From the NCBI RefSeq assembly GCF_024721975.1, contig NZ_JANQBB010000009.1, positions 62,001 to 126,000 on the forward strand: a DNA stretch of 64,000 nucleotides, given 5' to 3'. A model generated the notes under the pieces. The model was given only the letters and a program-made list of their open reading frames with translations. It was not told where the DNA came from and did not search any database. This document shows positions 35,589-44,521 of this stretch, piece after piece. The DNA comes from Paenibacillus endoradicis. GTDB lineage: Bacteria > Bacillota > Bacilli > Paenibacillales > Paenibacillaceae. A program made the position numbers and the translations under genes. Numbering within the stretch: the first letter of the stretch is position 1; the number at the start of each line of letters is the position of its first letter.

Positions 35589-36258
35589 AAGGTTCACCTC
35601 CATTCGAGGTGCGAACCGTTGTTGTTGCATTTACTTTCGCAGTAGAATTAATCGTGGTGTATGTACTAGGTGGTCCTTTGTCTCGTGAACGATACCATCT
35701 ATCGACAAGTATAGCCGTTAAGGTGGCAACAAATGTAGCCGCTAAGGTCGTTCCAATGATCTCCGCAGGATTAGCTGAATTGTAATTCATACGTATCGCA
35801 ATTAAAGTTGTAGGAACTAGTGTAATACTAGATGTATTGAGCGCAAGTAGCGTACACATCGCAGGAGTTGCAGTATGCTTGTCTGGATTGAGTGTTTGTA
35901 ATTCCTGCATTGCTTTAATCCCCATAGGTGTTGCCGCATTGCCTAATCCAAACATATTCGCACTTAGATTACTCATAATGTAACCAAGTGCTGGATGTCC
36001 TTTCGGAATATCTGGAAACAACCAACGAACAATCGGGTAAAGTAAGCGAGATAACTTATGTAGTAATCCCGCTTCTTCCGCAATTTTCATCATGCCAAGC
36101 CAGAACACCATAATACTAATCAACCCAAAACTAACGGTAACACCAGATTTTGCTCCGTCAAATGCCGCTTGTGTAACAGCATCCATATTACCGTTAATTA
36201 ATCCGAAAATAACACTAACAACAATTAGAAATAACCATATCCAATTGACCATTCCCAT
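35581..36258 (-). CDS. spmA: Spore maturation protein A
   Basis: Partner of SpmB in spore core dehydration, membrane-located. It has 225 aa against about 196 in B. subtilis. The family core GLISIMVFWLGMMKIAEEAGL, SNLSANMFGLGNAATPMGIKAM and LALNTSSITLVPTTLIAIR is complete. The extra length is a polar tail of about 30 residues (from RDKGPPST). SD GGGGGAGG. Confidence 0.95.
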   Translation of the reverse strand: MGMVNWIWLFLIVVSVIFGLINGNMDAVTQAAFDGAKSGVTVSFGLISIMVFWLGMMKIAEEAGLLHKLSRLLYPIVRWLFPDIPKGHPALGYIMSNLSANMFGLGNAATPMGIKAMQELQTLNPDKHTATPAMCTLLALNTSSITLVPTTLIAIRMNYNSANPAEIIGTTLAATFVATLTAILVDRWYRSRDKGPPSTYTTINSTAKVNATTTVRTSNGGEPFV

Positions 36259-36298
36259 GCCTCCCCCAACATGTAACGATTATCGATATTCTATTAGC

Positions 36299-37465
36299 TT
36301 ATCCATCTAACCAATTTGACATTTTCTCAAGCCAACTCATATGATCTTTACTATTTTTTTTGAATTTCGCAAATGTCTCTGAAGACGCAGCATTCTGTTC
36401 TAATGATAGTCTAGGGCTATGTGCATCATAAATCGGAACATTACCGATATTTTCACCCTCAAGGTAAAAATTCATTTTACCTCTTTCTCCTAGTGCAAAA
36501 TATACTGAATTCGGATCAACTAACTCAATATCAGCTGTAATTTTCCCAAGCTCATTTTCATCTAAAGGGTATGCATATTGTTGCCCATATACAAGTGTAC
36601 TGCCTGTAATTGTTTCTTCTTTTTTCGCAATGATGGATAAAGGATAATTTTTGAATCCCCAGTCCAGTAATTTACTATGATCTTGCCAATCGTCACCATC
36701 ATTTAACGTAACTGCAACTAATTGTTGTCCATTTCTAGTAGCTGAACTAACTAGGCAACGGAACGCCTTTTTCGTATAACCTGTTTTGACCCCATCTGCA
36801 CCTTCATACATATAGAGCATTTTATTTTTGTTGCGCCATGAGTAATTCCATTTCTCATATGGATTCGGTGCTTGCTTCTCTTCCGTTTTTACGATTTCGG
36901 CGAAGACTTTATTTTTCAATGCATAAGCAGTTAGAATCGCAAGATCATTGGCAGACGATATATGCCCTTCCTCATCTAAACCATGTGGATTTCGGAATTG
37001 AGTGTTTATTAATCCTAATTCAAGAGCTTTCTCATTCATTAGGTATACAAATCCTGCTTCTGACCCTCCAACATGTTCAGCAATTGCTGTTGCTGCATCA
37101 TTACCACTTCGTAACATGAGGCCGTAGAGCATATTCGATAATGTCATTTCCTCTCCTAGCTTTAGATAGATCGAAGAACCTTCCCTACCGGCTGCTCTCT
37201 TAGTAACTACTGCCTTTGAACTTAAATCACCATATTCTATAGCAACAATAGCAGTCATAATTTTCGTTAAACTGGCGATTCTTAAAGGGGTATCTCCATC
37301 TTCACTATACAAAATCCGCCCAGACTGTACATCAATTAGTGCAGTTGCTTGGGCATGCGTTGATATATTCGGCGTAGCTCGTACCACTTCAGCGCTGACA
37401 ACGCCATAGATCAAGCATCCGATTATTGTTCCAATTAAACCTTTCGTCCATATAGAATTCTTCAT
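36299..37465 (-). CDS. dacB: D-alanyl-D-alanine carboxypeptidase DacB (sporulation)
   Basis: Low-molecular-weight penicillin-binding protein (PBP5*-type) that trims cortex peptidoglycan. From ATG 37465 (GGAGGAG upstream) it has 388 aa with a signal peptide to about residue 30. Catalytic motifs: SLTK 65-68, SGN 120-122, KTG 227-229. The C-terminal beta domain follows. dacB-spmA-spmB matches the SigmaE-controlled operon of B. subtilis. Confidence 0.95.
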   Translation of the reverse strand: MKNSIWTKGLIGTIIGCLIYGVVSAEVVRATPNISTHAQATALIDVQSGRILYSEDGDTPLRIASLTKIMTAIVAIEYGDLSSKAVVTKRAAGREGSSIYLKLGEEMTLSNMLYGLMLRSGNDAATAIAEHVGGSEAGFVYLMNEKALELGLINTQFRNPHGLDEEGHISSANDLAILTAYALKNKVFAEIVKTEEKQAPNPYEKWNYSWRNKNKMLYMYEGADGVKTGYTKKAFRCLVSSATRNGQQLVAVTLNDGDDWQDHSKLLDWGFKNYPLSIIAKKEETITGSTLVYGQQYAYPLDENELGKITADIELVDPNSVYFALGERGKMNFYLEGENIGNVPIYDAHSPRLSLEQNAASSETFAKFKKNSKDHMSWLEKMSNWLDG

Positions 37466-37510
37466 AGTTCTCCTCCTGATGTCATTGGACTTTCCTTCCT
37501 TGAAATAAAA

Positions 37511-37684
37511 GTTCAAAAAACAGGCTTTCGAAATTCAAGAAGGTTGAGCGCTGCTTGAGAAAGGCGGACGCTCTAGTGTACGTTGTTGGTACACGAGTTC
37601 CGGACTTTCGATGTTCGCTTCTTATTCGATGTCGATTAAGCTCCCTGTATCACTTTATTATCAAAGTTTGTTTTTTGAACTACC
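37511..37684. repeat. 174-bp element with terminal inverted repeats, upstream of dacB
   Basis: Begins GTTCAAAAAACAGGCTTT and ends TTTGTTTTTTGAACTACC, so the ends pair. The centre has a palindromic GTGTACG...GGTACACG. Related copies lie at 40562, 57015 and, more distantly, 40919 and 63332. The element starts 46 bases upstream of the dacB start codon. Confidence 0.7.
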
Positions 37685-37777
37685 TATTGATGTAGTATAT
37701 GCAGAAAGTTGAAATTGTAGACGAGCACCCAGCTCTTTCCACTAGCTTATTCGAATCAATTGATGAATAGCACAAAA

Positions 37778-37817
37778 AAGCCAACTAACTAGGAAGTGGT
37801 TCCAAGTTAGTTGGCTT
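37778..37817 (-). terminator. Intrinsic terminator after ytfJ
   Basis: AAGCCAACTAACT pairs with AGTTAGTTGGCTT, then TTTTTGTG on the minus strand. Confidence 0.88.
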
Positions 37818-37857
37818 AGTACGCTTTACAATAAGACTTTAACTTAATAACGTAATA

Positions 37858-38331
37858 TTACTGTTGATAACCACCAGTAATATCGTTAGAATCTTGTTGC
37901 GTGGATGTAGCACTTGAATCTGAACTTGAAGTAATTAGCGATTGAATCTTGTCCATCCACATTGGTGCCGAATCAATGACTTTATCTAACAGATGAGTTT
38001 GATTATCAAGCGGCACAACTTTAACTCCTTGCGCACCTACTACAAGAAAAGCAATTGGTGTAATCGATACACCGCCACCACTACCGCCACCGAACGGCAT
38101 AGCTGTAGTCGCAGAATGTAGTCCTTCTAATTGAACATGATGTGGCTCATCCTGATCCATTCGAATTTCACTACCTCCAGCTACAAATCCAACGCCGACA
38201 CGAGAGATCGGCAATATAGTATCCCCACTTGGTGTATGAATGGGATCACCGACAATCGTGTTAATACCTAACATTTCCTTGATGTTTTCTAAACTTGTGG
38301 ACATTAACCCTTGAATAGGATGTTCTGACAT
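37858..38331 (-). CDS. ytfJ: Sporulation protein YtfJ (GerW family)
   Basis: Spore-associated protein of 157 aa. The family core is HPIQGLMSTSLENIKEMLGINTIVGDPI, then TILPISRVGVGFVAGGSEI and a glycine-rich PFGGGSGGGVSITPIAFLVV. It is expressed in the forespore in B. subtilis and affects spore heat properties. The tail is Ser/Thr/Gln-rich. It sits beside the DUF2953 gene and scpAB, as ytfI-ytfJ do in Bacillus. Confidence 0.93.
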   Translation of the reverse strand: MSEHPIQGLMSTSLENIKEMLGINTIVGDPIHTPSGDTILPISRVGVGFVAGGSEIRMDQDEPHHVQLEGLHSATTAMPFGGGSGGGVSITPIAFLVVGAQGVKVVPLDNQTHLLDKVIDSAPMWMDKIQSLITSSSDSSATSTQQDSNDITGGYQQ

Positions 38332-38429
38332 CTGAAATCACTCCTAATTGATGATATGAAGCCTACGCAATATTTTGCTCAACATCACTTCATAATATAA
38401 GCATCAATTATTACCTTTATTGAGAATGA

Positions 38430-39122
38430 TCAATTTGTTCTTGCAGGCACATTACTTCGTACAATAAATCTTTTTTTCCATATTGCTATTCGATACATAA
38501 GATATGTGCCTGAAAATAATGCATGCCACAGTTTCATTTGCACTAAACAAGACCATTCCGTTGCAAAAAACGAAGTCTGATAAATTGGCTCGATCTTCAC
38601 AATTGGTGATTCCTTTACTCTTAAAAGTCCTGATAGCGTTCCAAAGATCATACCTTTCACAGACCATAACAAACCACAAGTCATCGCTGTTGTCATCGCA
38701 TCACCGGTACCAACATAACTGTACCATTTCCACTCCGTAAGTACGCCTCTACTTAAGACGCGTTTAAAACTTCCTCTCATGCTATGAACCAATTGCAATG
38801 CCGCATGCATTTGCTTGTATTTTTCAATCGCAACATCAGCATCCCAATCCCATCGTCCGCGTTGGCTATCTTCAGTGTTCTCACTAGCGTTACTGTCTTT
38901 TTTAACTTGAAGCGATTGTTTACCAAGTTCGAATTGAGGCAATACAATTTTAAATTTGAATAGCCCGTACAATCCAACTATTTTGATTACAAAGTAATCT
39001 TCATCTTTACGACTACGTGCGTAACAATCAAATGTAAGAGTAGAGTAACAAGCAGCGATTACTAAGGCAACAATAAAAAGACTGACCAACCACGCCCAAT
39101 TACTAAGAATCCAAGGCAGCAT
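38430..39122 (-). CDS. DUF2953 membrane protein (YtfI-like)
   Basis: A 230-aa protein with an N-terminal membrane helix (WAWLVSLFIVALVIAACYS). A region resembling the DUF2953 core follows, with FGLYGLFKFKI-like beta strands, WYSYVGTGDAMTTAMTCGLLWSVKG and a weak membrane segment. In B. subtilis ytfI is beside ytfJ. Function unknown; probably sporulation related because of that pairing. SD GAGGAGG. Confidence 0.8.
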   Translation of the reverse strand: MLPWILSNWAWLVSLFIVALVIAACYSTLTFDCYARSRKDEDYFVIKIVGLYGLFKFKIVLPQFELGKQSLQVKKDSNASENTEDSQRGRWDWDADVAIEKYKQMHAALQLVHSMRGSFKRVLSRGVLTEWKWYSYVGTGDAMTTAMTCGLLWSVKGMIFGTLSGLLRVKESPIVKIEPIYQTSFFATEWSCLVQMKLWHALFSGTYLMYRIAIWKKRFIVRSNVPARTN

Positions 39123-39177
39123 GCTCCACCTCCTCTACTTAAGTATATTGACCATAGTATGACCAGTCTTATTGTTA

Positions 39178-39783
39178 TCATTCCTTCACTTCATCCAACG
39201 TCATCTGACGACCTTCAAATCTTTCAAACAACAATTGCGTTTGTTCATCCATATCTTCATCTTCTAAAGATACATCTTTCGGTTCTGGTAGTTCTTTAAT
39301 AGAAGCCAAACCAAAACTATCAAGAAATATTTTAGTAGTTCCATAGAGTATAGGTCGACCAATCGCCTCTGCTCGCCCAACTTCCTCAATTAGATCTTTC
39401 GCTACTAATGTATGTATAGCACGTTCGCATTTTACTCCACGAATTTCTTCAATCTCTACTCGCGTAATAGGTTGCTTGTACGCTACAATAGACAATGTTT
39501 CAAGTGCTGCTTGGGAAAGTTGTGCTCTTGTCGGAGTGTAAGCCATTCGTTCAAAATATGCTGCGTGTTCTGGATGAGTTGTTAGTCGATATGAACCTGC
39601 TAAGATCCCGATCTGAACACCTCGCCCATCTCGTTCCAAATCACGTTGTAAATCAAGTACTAATTCTTCAATATAATCAACATCAATGCCCATAATATCT
39701 GCAAGTTGACGTTTATTAAGCCCCTCGTCTCCTGCCATGAAAAGCAAACCCTCAATAATCGACTTCAATTGCTGAAATTCCAT
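39178..39783 (-). CDS. scpB: Segregation and condensation protein B
   Basis: Winged-helix subunit of the SMC-ScpAB condensin. It has 201 aa. Conserved: IIEGLLFMAGDEGLNKRQLADI, AYTPTRAQLSQAALETLSIVAYKQPITRVEIEEIRGV and LIEEVGRAEAIGRPILYGTT. The start lies 32 bases inside the end of scpA, the common scpA-scpB overlap. Confidence 0.97.
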   Translation of the reverse strand: MEFQQLKSIIEGLLFMAGDEGLNKRQLADIMGIDVDYIEELVLDLQRDLERDGRGVQIGILAGSYRLTTHPEHAAYFERMAYTPTRAQLSQAALETLSIVAYKQPITRVEIEEIRGVKCERAIHTLVAKDLIEEVGRAEAIGRPILYGTTKIFLDSFGLASIKELPEPKDVSLEDEDMDEQTQLLFERFEGRQMTLDEVKE

Positions 39784-40531
39784 CGGAAATACCTTCTCCT
39801 CTCCACTGTATCACAATATCATCGAAGAGACCGTGCTGGTAGCAACGGATATGCTTCATTTTCATTAATTCGAGAATAGATAGAAAAGTAACTACGATCT
39901 CATGCTTGGACATATTTTCGCGAATAAGTTTAGAAAATCGAACCGTTTCAAATTGCTTCAATACTTCAACAATTTCTTTAATACGATCCTTAACCGATAT
40001 TTCATCTCGCTGAATAGTCGCAATAACATCTCTTCGATTCGCACGCTTCATAGCTTTTTGCAGTGCTAAGACAAGATCAGATAATTGGATACCTTCTAAC
40101 GGATTAACATATGTCTCTTTCATAAACTCTGTCATATCTTCAGGTTCACGAGAAAAGACGAGACTTCTCTGAAATTCCTTATCTTTCAGATCTTCTGCAA
40201 TCTGCTTGAATTTTCGGTATTCAATTAACTTCTGAATCAACTCTTCACGCAAATCAGGTCCTTCATCATACCACTCTTCATATTCATTCTCGAATACAGG
40301 AGGCTTCGGTAATAACTGCTGGCTCTTAATTGCTAATAGCGTAGCAGCCATTACCAAAAATTCACTTGTTATGTCTAGCTCCAATTCCTTCATATCATTC
40401 AAATATTCCATATACTGATTCGTAATCTCGCTTATGGATATATCTTGGATATCAATTTCCGAGCGATCAATAAGATGTAACAATAGATCGAGCGGACCTT
40501 CGAAAGAATTTAGCTTGTATTGTACGGACAC
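39752..40531 (-). CDS. scpA: Segregation and condensation protein A
   Basis: Kleisin that bridges the SMC heads in condensin. It has 259 aa. The N-terminal motif is FEGPLDLLLHLIDRSEIDIQDISI, then LVMAATLLAIKSQQLLPKP. The C-terminal winged helix includes TFLSILELMKMKHIRCYQ. GTG start at 40531 with AGGAGG at 7 bases. Confidence 0.97.
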   Translation of the reverse strand: MSVQYKLNSFEGPLDLLLHLIDRSEIDIQDISISEITNQYMEYLNDMKELELDITSEFLVMAATLLAIKSQQLLPKPPVFENEYEEWYDEGPDLREELIQKLIEYRKFKQIAEDLKDKEFQRSLVFSREPEDMTEFMKETYVNPLEGIQLSDLVLALQKAMKRANRRDVIATIQRDEISVKDRIKEIVEVLKQFETVRFSKLIRENMSKHEIVVTFLSILELMKMKHIRCYQHGLFDDIVIQWRGEGISDGISAIEVDY

Positions 40532-40561
40532 ACCATAACCTCCTGTTACTTTTTAAAGGAT

Positions 40562-40732
40562 GTTCAAAAAACGGACTTTGATAACGTGGATTGGCTTAGT
40601 AGACTATTCGACATCGAATATGAAGCGAACTTGGGAAGTCCGGGTCGCGTGTACCAATAATGTACACTTGCGCTTCCTCCTCCCTCAAGTAGCGCCTCAT
40701 CTTCTAGGTTCTTAAAGCCCGCTTTTTGAACC
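40562..40732. repeat. 171-bp terminal-inverted-repeat element upstream of scpA
   Basis: Begins GTTCAAAAAACGGACTTTG and ends AGCCCGCTTTTTGAACC. The body matches the element at 57015 in inverted orientation (shared ATATGAAGCGAACTTGGGAAG-like and GCGCTTCCTCCTCC blocks). Confidence 0.7.
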
Positions 40733-40918
40733 TTCATTGTAATTGGTAATTCTCTATAACTTTCAAAACTTAGCGGAGCTAAGACTCTTATGCAGTGGAG
40801 AATAGAGCACAACGTACGTAACTAGTACGTAAGCGAACTTACATCTTCGAAGCACAACCACGATGTCTATGCTGCGAAGCATCATCAAGAAGTAACTTGA
40901 TCGAATTTCAAATAAAGA

Positions 40919-41089
40919 TTCAAAATGATCACTTGTCAGCGCCAAGAAAATGGCATGAAGTTAGGAAACGAGTAGCGGAATGTACGTTATTGGTACATGA
41001 GCACACGTAGGCTTCCGATGAATGCCATATTCGCCGCTGACTAAACTACGTTAGCATACACATCGCGATCACAAGCGATCACTTTTGAA
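40919..41089. repeat. 171-bp element overlapping the ribH stop codon
   Basis: Begins TTCAAAATGATCACTTGTCAG and ends GATCACAAGCGATCACTTTTGAA. It is an inverted relative of the 187-bp tandem unit at 63332 (CTTGTCAGC, GGTACATGAGCAC and GATGAATGCCAT blocks). The final 11 bases code for the last residues and stop of RibH. The stretch 40740-40918 upstream may be a further degraded copy; I see no gene in it. Confidence 0.65.
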
Positions 41090-41549
41090 TTTCCTTCAAA
41101 AGGTTGGCCATTTCTATGGCTGTAATGGCAGACTCATAACCCTTATTTCCTGCCTTCGTTCCAGCTCGCTCTATAGCTTGCTCGATTGAATCAACAGTCA
41201 GTACACCGAATACAGTTGGTACTCCCGTCTTCAATGCTACAGCAGAAACGCCTTTCGCAGCCTCATTACAAACATAATCGAAATGAGGAGTTGCTCCGCG
41301 TATAACTGCACCAAGTGTAATTACTGCATCATATTTCCCGCTCTCTGCCATCTTCTGTGCAATGAGTGGAATTTCAAATGCTCCAGGAACCCACGCTACT
41401 TCTACTTCATTATCTTGTGCACCATGACGCTTGAATCCATCTAATGCTCCAGCTAATAACTTACTTGAAATAAATTCATTAAAACGTCCAACTACTACTC
41501 CATACTTTAATCCTTCAGAAATTAAATTTCCTTCGTAAACAAATGCCAT
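41079..41549 (-). CDS. ribH: 6,7-dimethyl-8-ribityllumazine synthase
   Basis: Condenses the pyrimidine product of the RibD branch with dihydroxybutanone phosphate. It has 156 aa and forms an icosahedral capsid in Bacillus. Motifs: [58 protein letters not shown]. The catalytic His is in PHFDYV. Last gene of the FMN-riboswitch operon. Confidence 0.97.
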   Translation of the reverse strand: MAFVYEGNLISEGLKYGVVVGRFNEFISSKLLAGALDGFKRHGAQDNEVEVAWVPGAFEIPLIAQKMAESGKYDAVITLGAVIRGATPHFDYVCNEAAKGVSAVALKTGVPTVFGVLTVDSIEQAIERAGTKAGNKGYESAITAIEMANLLKEIQK

Positions 41550-41613
41550 CTTAATTTCCCCTCTCTATTCTAATGATTATTTCGGATAAAAGCATTACTT
41601 TTATGCGATTTTG

Positions 41614-42825
41614 TTAAAATTTTAGGATGTGACCCATTTTTTCTTGCTTAGTATGCATATATTTCTCATTATCTTTGTTATGCTCAAGTTGAATAGGTAC
41701 TCGTTCGACAACTTCGAGACCATGTCCCTCTAATGCTTTAATTTTACGAGGGTTATTCGTCAGCAGACGAATTTGTTTCACACCAAGATCCTTCAATATT
41801 TGAGCACCAATGCCATACTCTCGCAAATCAGCTGCGAATCCAAGTTTAATATTAGCCTCAACCGTATCCAAGCCTTGCTCTTGTAATTCGTACGCTTTCA
41901 GCTTATTAATTAAACCTATACCGCGACCTTCTTGACGCATATACAATACGATACCAGAACCAGCATCATGAACACTCTTAAGTGCTGCCTCAAGTTGCGG
42001 ACCACAGTCACAACGATGCGAATGGAATACATCACCAGTAAGACATTCAGAGTGCACTCGAACTAATACTGGTTGCGAAGGATCGATTTTACCCTTCACT
42101 AGCGCAATATGCTCTTTATTATCAACTACGTTTGAATAACCAACAGCAGTAAACTCCCCAAAATCTGTAGGTAGATTACATGAAGCTTCACGAGTAATTA
42201 ATTTCTCCGTCTGGCTGCGATATTCAATAAGTGATTTGATTGTAATCAATTTCAATTGATGCTTCTCCTTGAATAGAAGGAGATCATCCAAACGAGCCAT
42301 ACTTCCATCTTCTTTAATAATTTCACAAATCAGGGCAGCCGGTTTCGCTCCACTTAATTTCGCCAAATCTATGCCAGCCTCTGTGTGTCCGGCACGCTGC
42401 AGAACGCCTCCTGCTTTAGCAACTAGCGGGAAGATATGTCCGGGGCGACGAAAATCTATCGATGTTGCTTTATCATCAATTAAAGCACGGATCGTCATCG
42501 CTCTTTCATTAGCAGAAATTCCAGTTGTAGTTGAAATATGGTCAACCGAAACTGTAAAAGCCGTACCATGAAAATCAGTGTTTTGTTGTACCATTGGAGG
42601 CAAATCTAGAATTTCAGCTCTTTCCGCGGTAATTGGCACACATACAAGCCCTCTCGCCTCAGTAATCATGAAATTAACTACTTCGGGAGTCACATATTCA
42701 GCTAAGGCGATTAAGTCCCCTTCGTTCTCACGATCCTCATCATCTACGACGATAATCGCTTTTCCTTGTTTCAACTCGGCTAGCGCAGACTCAATGCTGT
42801 CAAAAATTTCTGTTTGGTCACTCAT
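41614..42825 (-). CDS. ribBA: Bifunctional DHBP synthase / GTP cyclohydrolase II
   Basis: Makes both riboflavin precursors: the N-terminal domain (about 1-200) gives 3,4-dihydroxybutanone phosphate, with [13 protein letters not shown], and the C-terminal domain opens GTP, with [24 protein letters not shown] as zinc-binding Cys motif and [15 protein letters not shown]. From ATG 42825 (GGGAGGA upstream) it has 403 aa. Confidence 0.97.
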   Translation of the reverse strand: MSDQTEIFDSIESALAELKQGKAIIVVDDEDRENEGDLIALAEYVTPEVVNFMITEARGLVCVPITAERAEILDLPPMVQQNTDFHGTAFTVSVDHISTTTGISANERAMTIRALIDDKATSIDFRRPGHIFPLVAKAGGVLQRAGHTEAGIDLAKLSGAKPAALICEIIKEDGSMARLDDLLLFKEKHQLKLITIKSLIEYRSQTEKLITREASCNLPTDFGEFTAVGYSNVVDNKEHIALVKGKIDPSQPVLVRVHSECLTGDVFHSHRCDCGPQLEAALKSVHDAGSGIVLYMRQEGRGIGLINKLKAYELQEQGLDTVEANIKLGFAADLREYGIGAQILKDLGVKQIRLLTNNPRKIKALEGHGLEVVERVPIQLEHNKDNEKYMHTKQEKMGHILKF

Positions 42826-42852
42826 CGTTATTCCTCCCAAAACTATTATTAA

Positions 42853-43515
42853 TTACATAAATCCATGTTCGGTCAGGAACGCACTTGATAAATTAGATTT
42901 CTTAGGCTTATCTATCTCCTTATCCTGATAACGTAATAAATGTTCTACATATTTTCCAATTACATCACCTTCAAGGTTCACAATGTCACCAACATCTCGT
43001 TGCTGTAATGCCGTCTGAGCTAAAGTGTGTGGAATGACGGATACTTTCACAACATTTTGGAGAACACTAACTATAGTTAGACTAATACCATCGATCGTTA
43101 TAGAACCTTTTGGAATTGTATATTTAAGTAATTCTCCATCTCCTACTTTGATCTCGAAAACTACTGCATTTCCATCAATATATCTTGCTACGATATGTCC
43201 AGTGCTATCAACATGACCTTGAACAATATGACCGCCAAACCTTCCACCGGCGATCATTGCTCGCTCCAAATTAACGGTTCGTCCGTTTGAAAGATGTGAT
43301 AGTGAGCTTTTTCGAAATGTTTCAGGCATTACATCAGCTGTAAACTCACTCATATGGAACGACGTTACAGTAAGACAGACACCATTAACAGCAATACTAT
43401 CTCCTATAGCAATTCCTTTAATAACCTTTTTAGCAGCTACATTAATTTGCATAACTTCACCATGTTTGCGAATTCCTTTTATTAAGCCGATTTCCTCAAT
43501 TAATCCAGTAAACAT
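42853..43515 (-). CDS. ribE: Riboflavin synthase alpha subunit
   Basis: Dismutates two lumazines to riboflavin. It has 220 aa with two lumazine-binding repeats, MFTGLIEEIG... (1-95) and FGGHIVQGHVDSTG... (98-190). ATG 43515 is preceded by GGAGGGGAGGG. It is the first gene after the FMN riboswitch; ribD, normally first in this operon, is not present. Confidence 0.97.
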   Translation of the reverse strand: MFTGLIEEIGLIKGIRKHGEVMQINVAAKKVIKGIAIGDSIAVNGVCLTVTSFHMSEFTADVMPETFRKSSLSHLSNGRTVNLERAMIAGGRFGGHIVQGHVDSTGHIVARYIDGNAVVFEIKVGDGELLKYTIPKGSITIDGISLTIVSVLQNVVKVSVIPHTLAQTALQQRDVGDIVNLEGDVIGKYVEHLLRYQDKEIDKPKKSNLSSAFLTEHGFM

Positions 43516-43634
43516 AATCCATCCCTCCCCTCCAACCAACCGTTAGACTCCTGTTTTTTCGATTACACCGTTTACCTTTTCACCTGATATTCCCTTGTAA
43601 TTCTTATCGTGGATGAGATCATACATACAAAAAA

Positions 43635-43661
43635 CCCCCAACGGCTAATTGCCATAGGGGG
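43635..43661 (-). terminator. Terminator of the FMN riboswitch
   Basis: CCCCC-TAT-GGC-loop-GCC-GTT-GGGGG, then TTTTTT on the minus strand. It lies between the aptamer and ribE and is the likely expression platform: FMN binding would favour it. Confidence 0.88.
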
Positions 43662-43837
43662 TAGATTATGTAGAATTTTCTACGCTGAAAAAGCCTATAA
43701 CTTTGCATCAAATTGACGCAAAGCCTCATAGACATCTCTCAATGTAAGAATCCCATAAAAAGCGAATTCAAATAAACCTTGTTTGATGATTATACTCAAA
43801 AAAGTATATCTCATCACAAAGATATATTGAAGCTTCT

Positions 43838-44001
43838 CCTTCTCCCATCCAGACTTTACTGTCGGTTCTAGATTCACACTAGATCAGCCAATCCATTATG
43901 TTGCCATAAGTAGATTGGGTCGCGGACTTACACACTATGAAGTGAGACTCACTTCATAGTGTGATCACCGCCGGTTGGGATTTTCACCCGACCCCCGAAG
44001 G
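43838..44001 (-). ncRNA. FMN riboswitch (RFN element)
   Basis: The minus strand carries the conserved RFN blocks: GGGTCGGGTGAAAATCCCAA, CCGGCGGTGATC, AAGTCCGCGACCC, GATCTAGTGTGAATCTAGAA, CCGACAGTAAAGTCTGGATG and GGAGAAGG. The facultative stem is unusually strong: CACACTATGAAGTGA pairs perfectly over 15 bp (43931-43963) around a 3-base loop. Controls ribE-ribBA-ribH, with about 180 bases between aptamer and terminator. Confidence 0.97.
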
Positions 44002-44037
44002 TAAGCTAACTACTATTCAATTGTATTTACTACAATA

Positions 44038-44469
44038 TTAAACTTCGTAAACTTCAACAGATTCCATTTTAGAACCATTTGACAAAGCATCTACTAATTC
44101 CATACCTGAAACAACTTTACCGAATACAGTATGTTGTCCATCCAAATGTGGTTGAGCTTGATAACAAATGTAGAACTGGCTACCACCAGTGTTGCGACCA
44201 GCATGTGCCATCGCTAGTGAACCACGTTCATGTTTGTTAGGGTTGATTTCACAATTAATAGTGTAACCTGGACCGCCAGTACCTCGACCGTCTGGGCAGC
44301 CACCTTGAGCTACGAAACCAGGGATAACGCGGTGGTAAGTTAATCCGTTATAAAATCCATCAGATGCAAGTTTTTCGAAGTTTGCAACAGTATTTGGAGC
44401 GTCTTGGTCGAATAAGTCGATTACAACTTCTCCACCTTCAGCTAATTTAATTTTTGCTTGTTTTGCCAT
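44038..44469 (-). CDS. ppiB: Peptidyl-prolyl cis-trans isomerase B (cyclophilin)
   Basis: Cytoplasmic cyclophilin-type proline isomerase, 143 aa. Core motifs: [60 protein letters not shown]. The active-site Arg is in HRVIPGF. It lies between lysA and the rib operon as in B. subtilis. Confidence 0.97.
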   Translation of the reverse strand: MAKQAKIKLAEGGEVVIDLFDQDAPNTVANFEKLASDGFYNGLTYHRVIPGFVAQGGCPDGRGTGGPGYTINCEINPNKHERGSLAMAHAGRNTGGSQFYICYQAQPHLDGQHTVFGKVVSGMELVDALSNGSKMESVEVYEV

Positions 44470-44521
44470 TTTGACATCTACCTTTCATCTTAGAGATAAC
44501 ATTACGTTACCAATTTTGAGC

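Noticed and set aside
43695..43877. 60-codon frame starting inside the FMN riboswitch
   Set aside because: It begins within the conserved 3' part of the aptamer and runs through the expression platform. No SD; the RNA explains the sequence.
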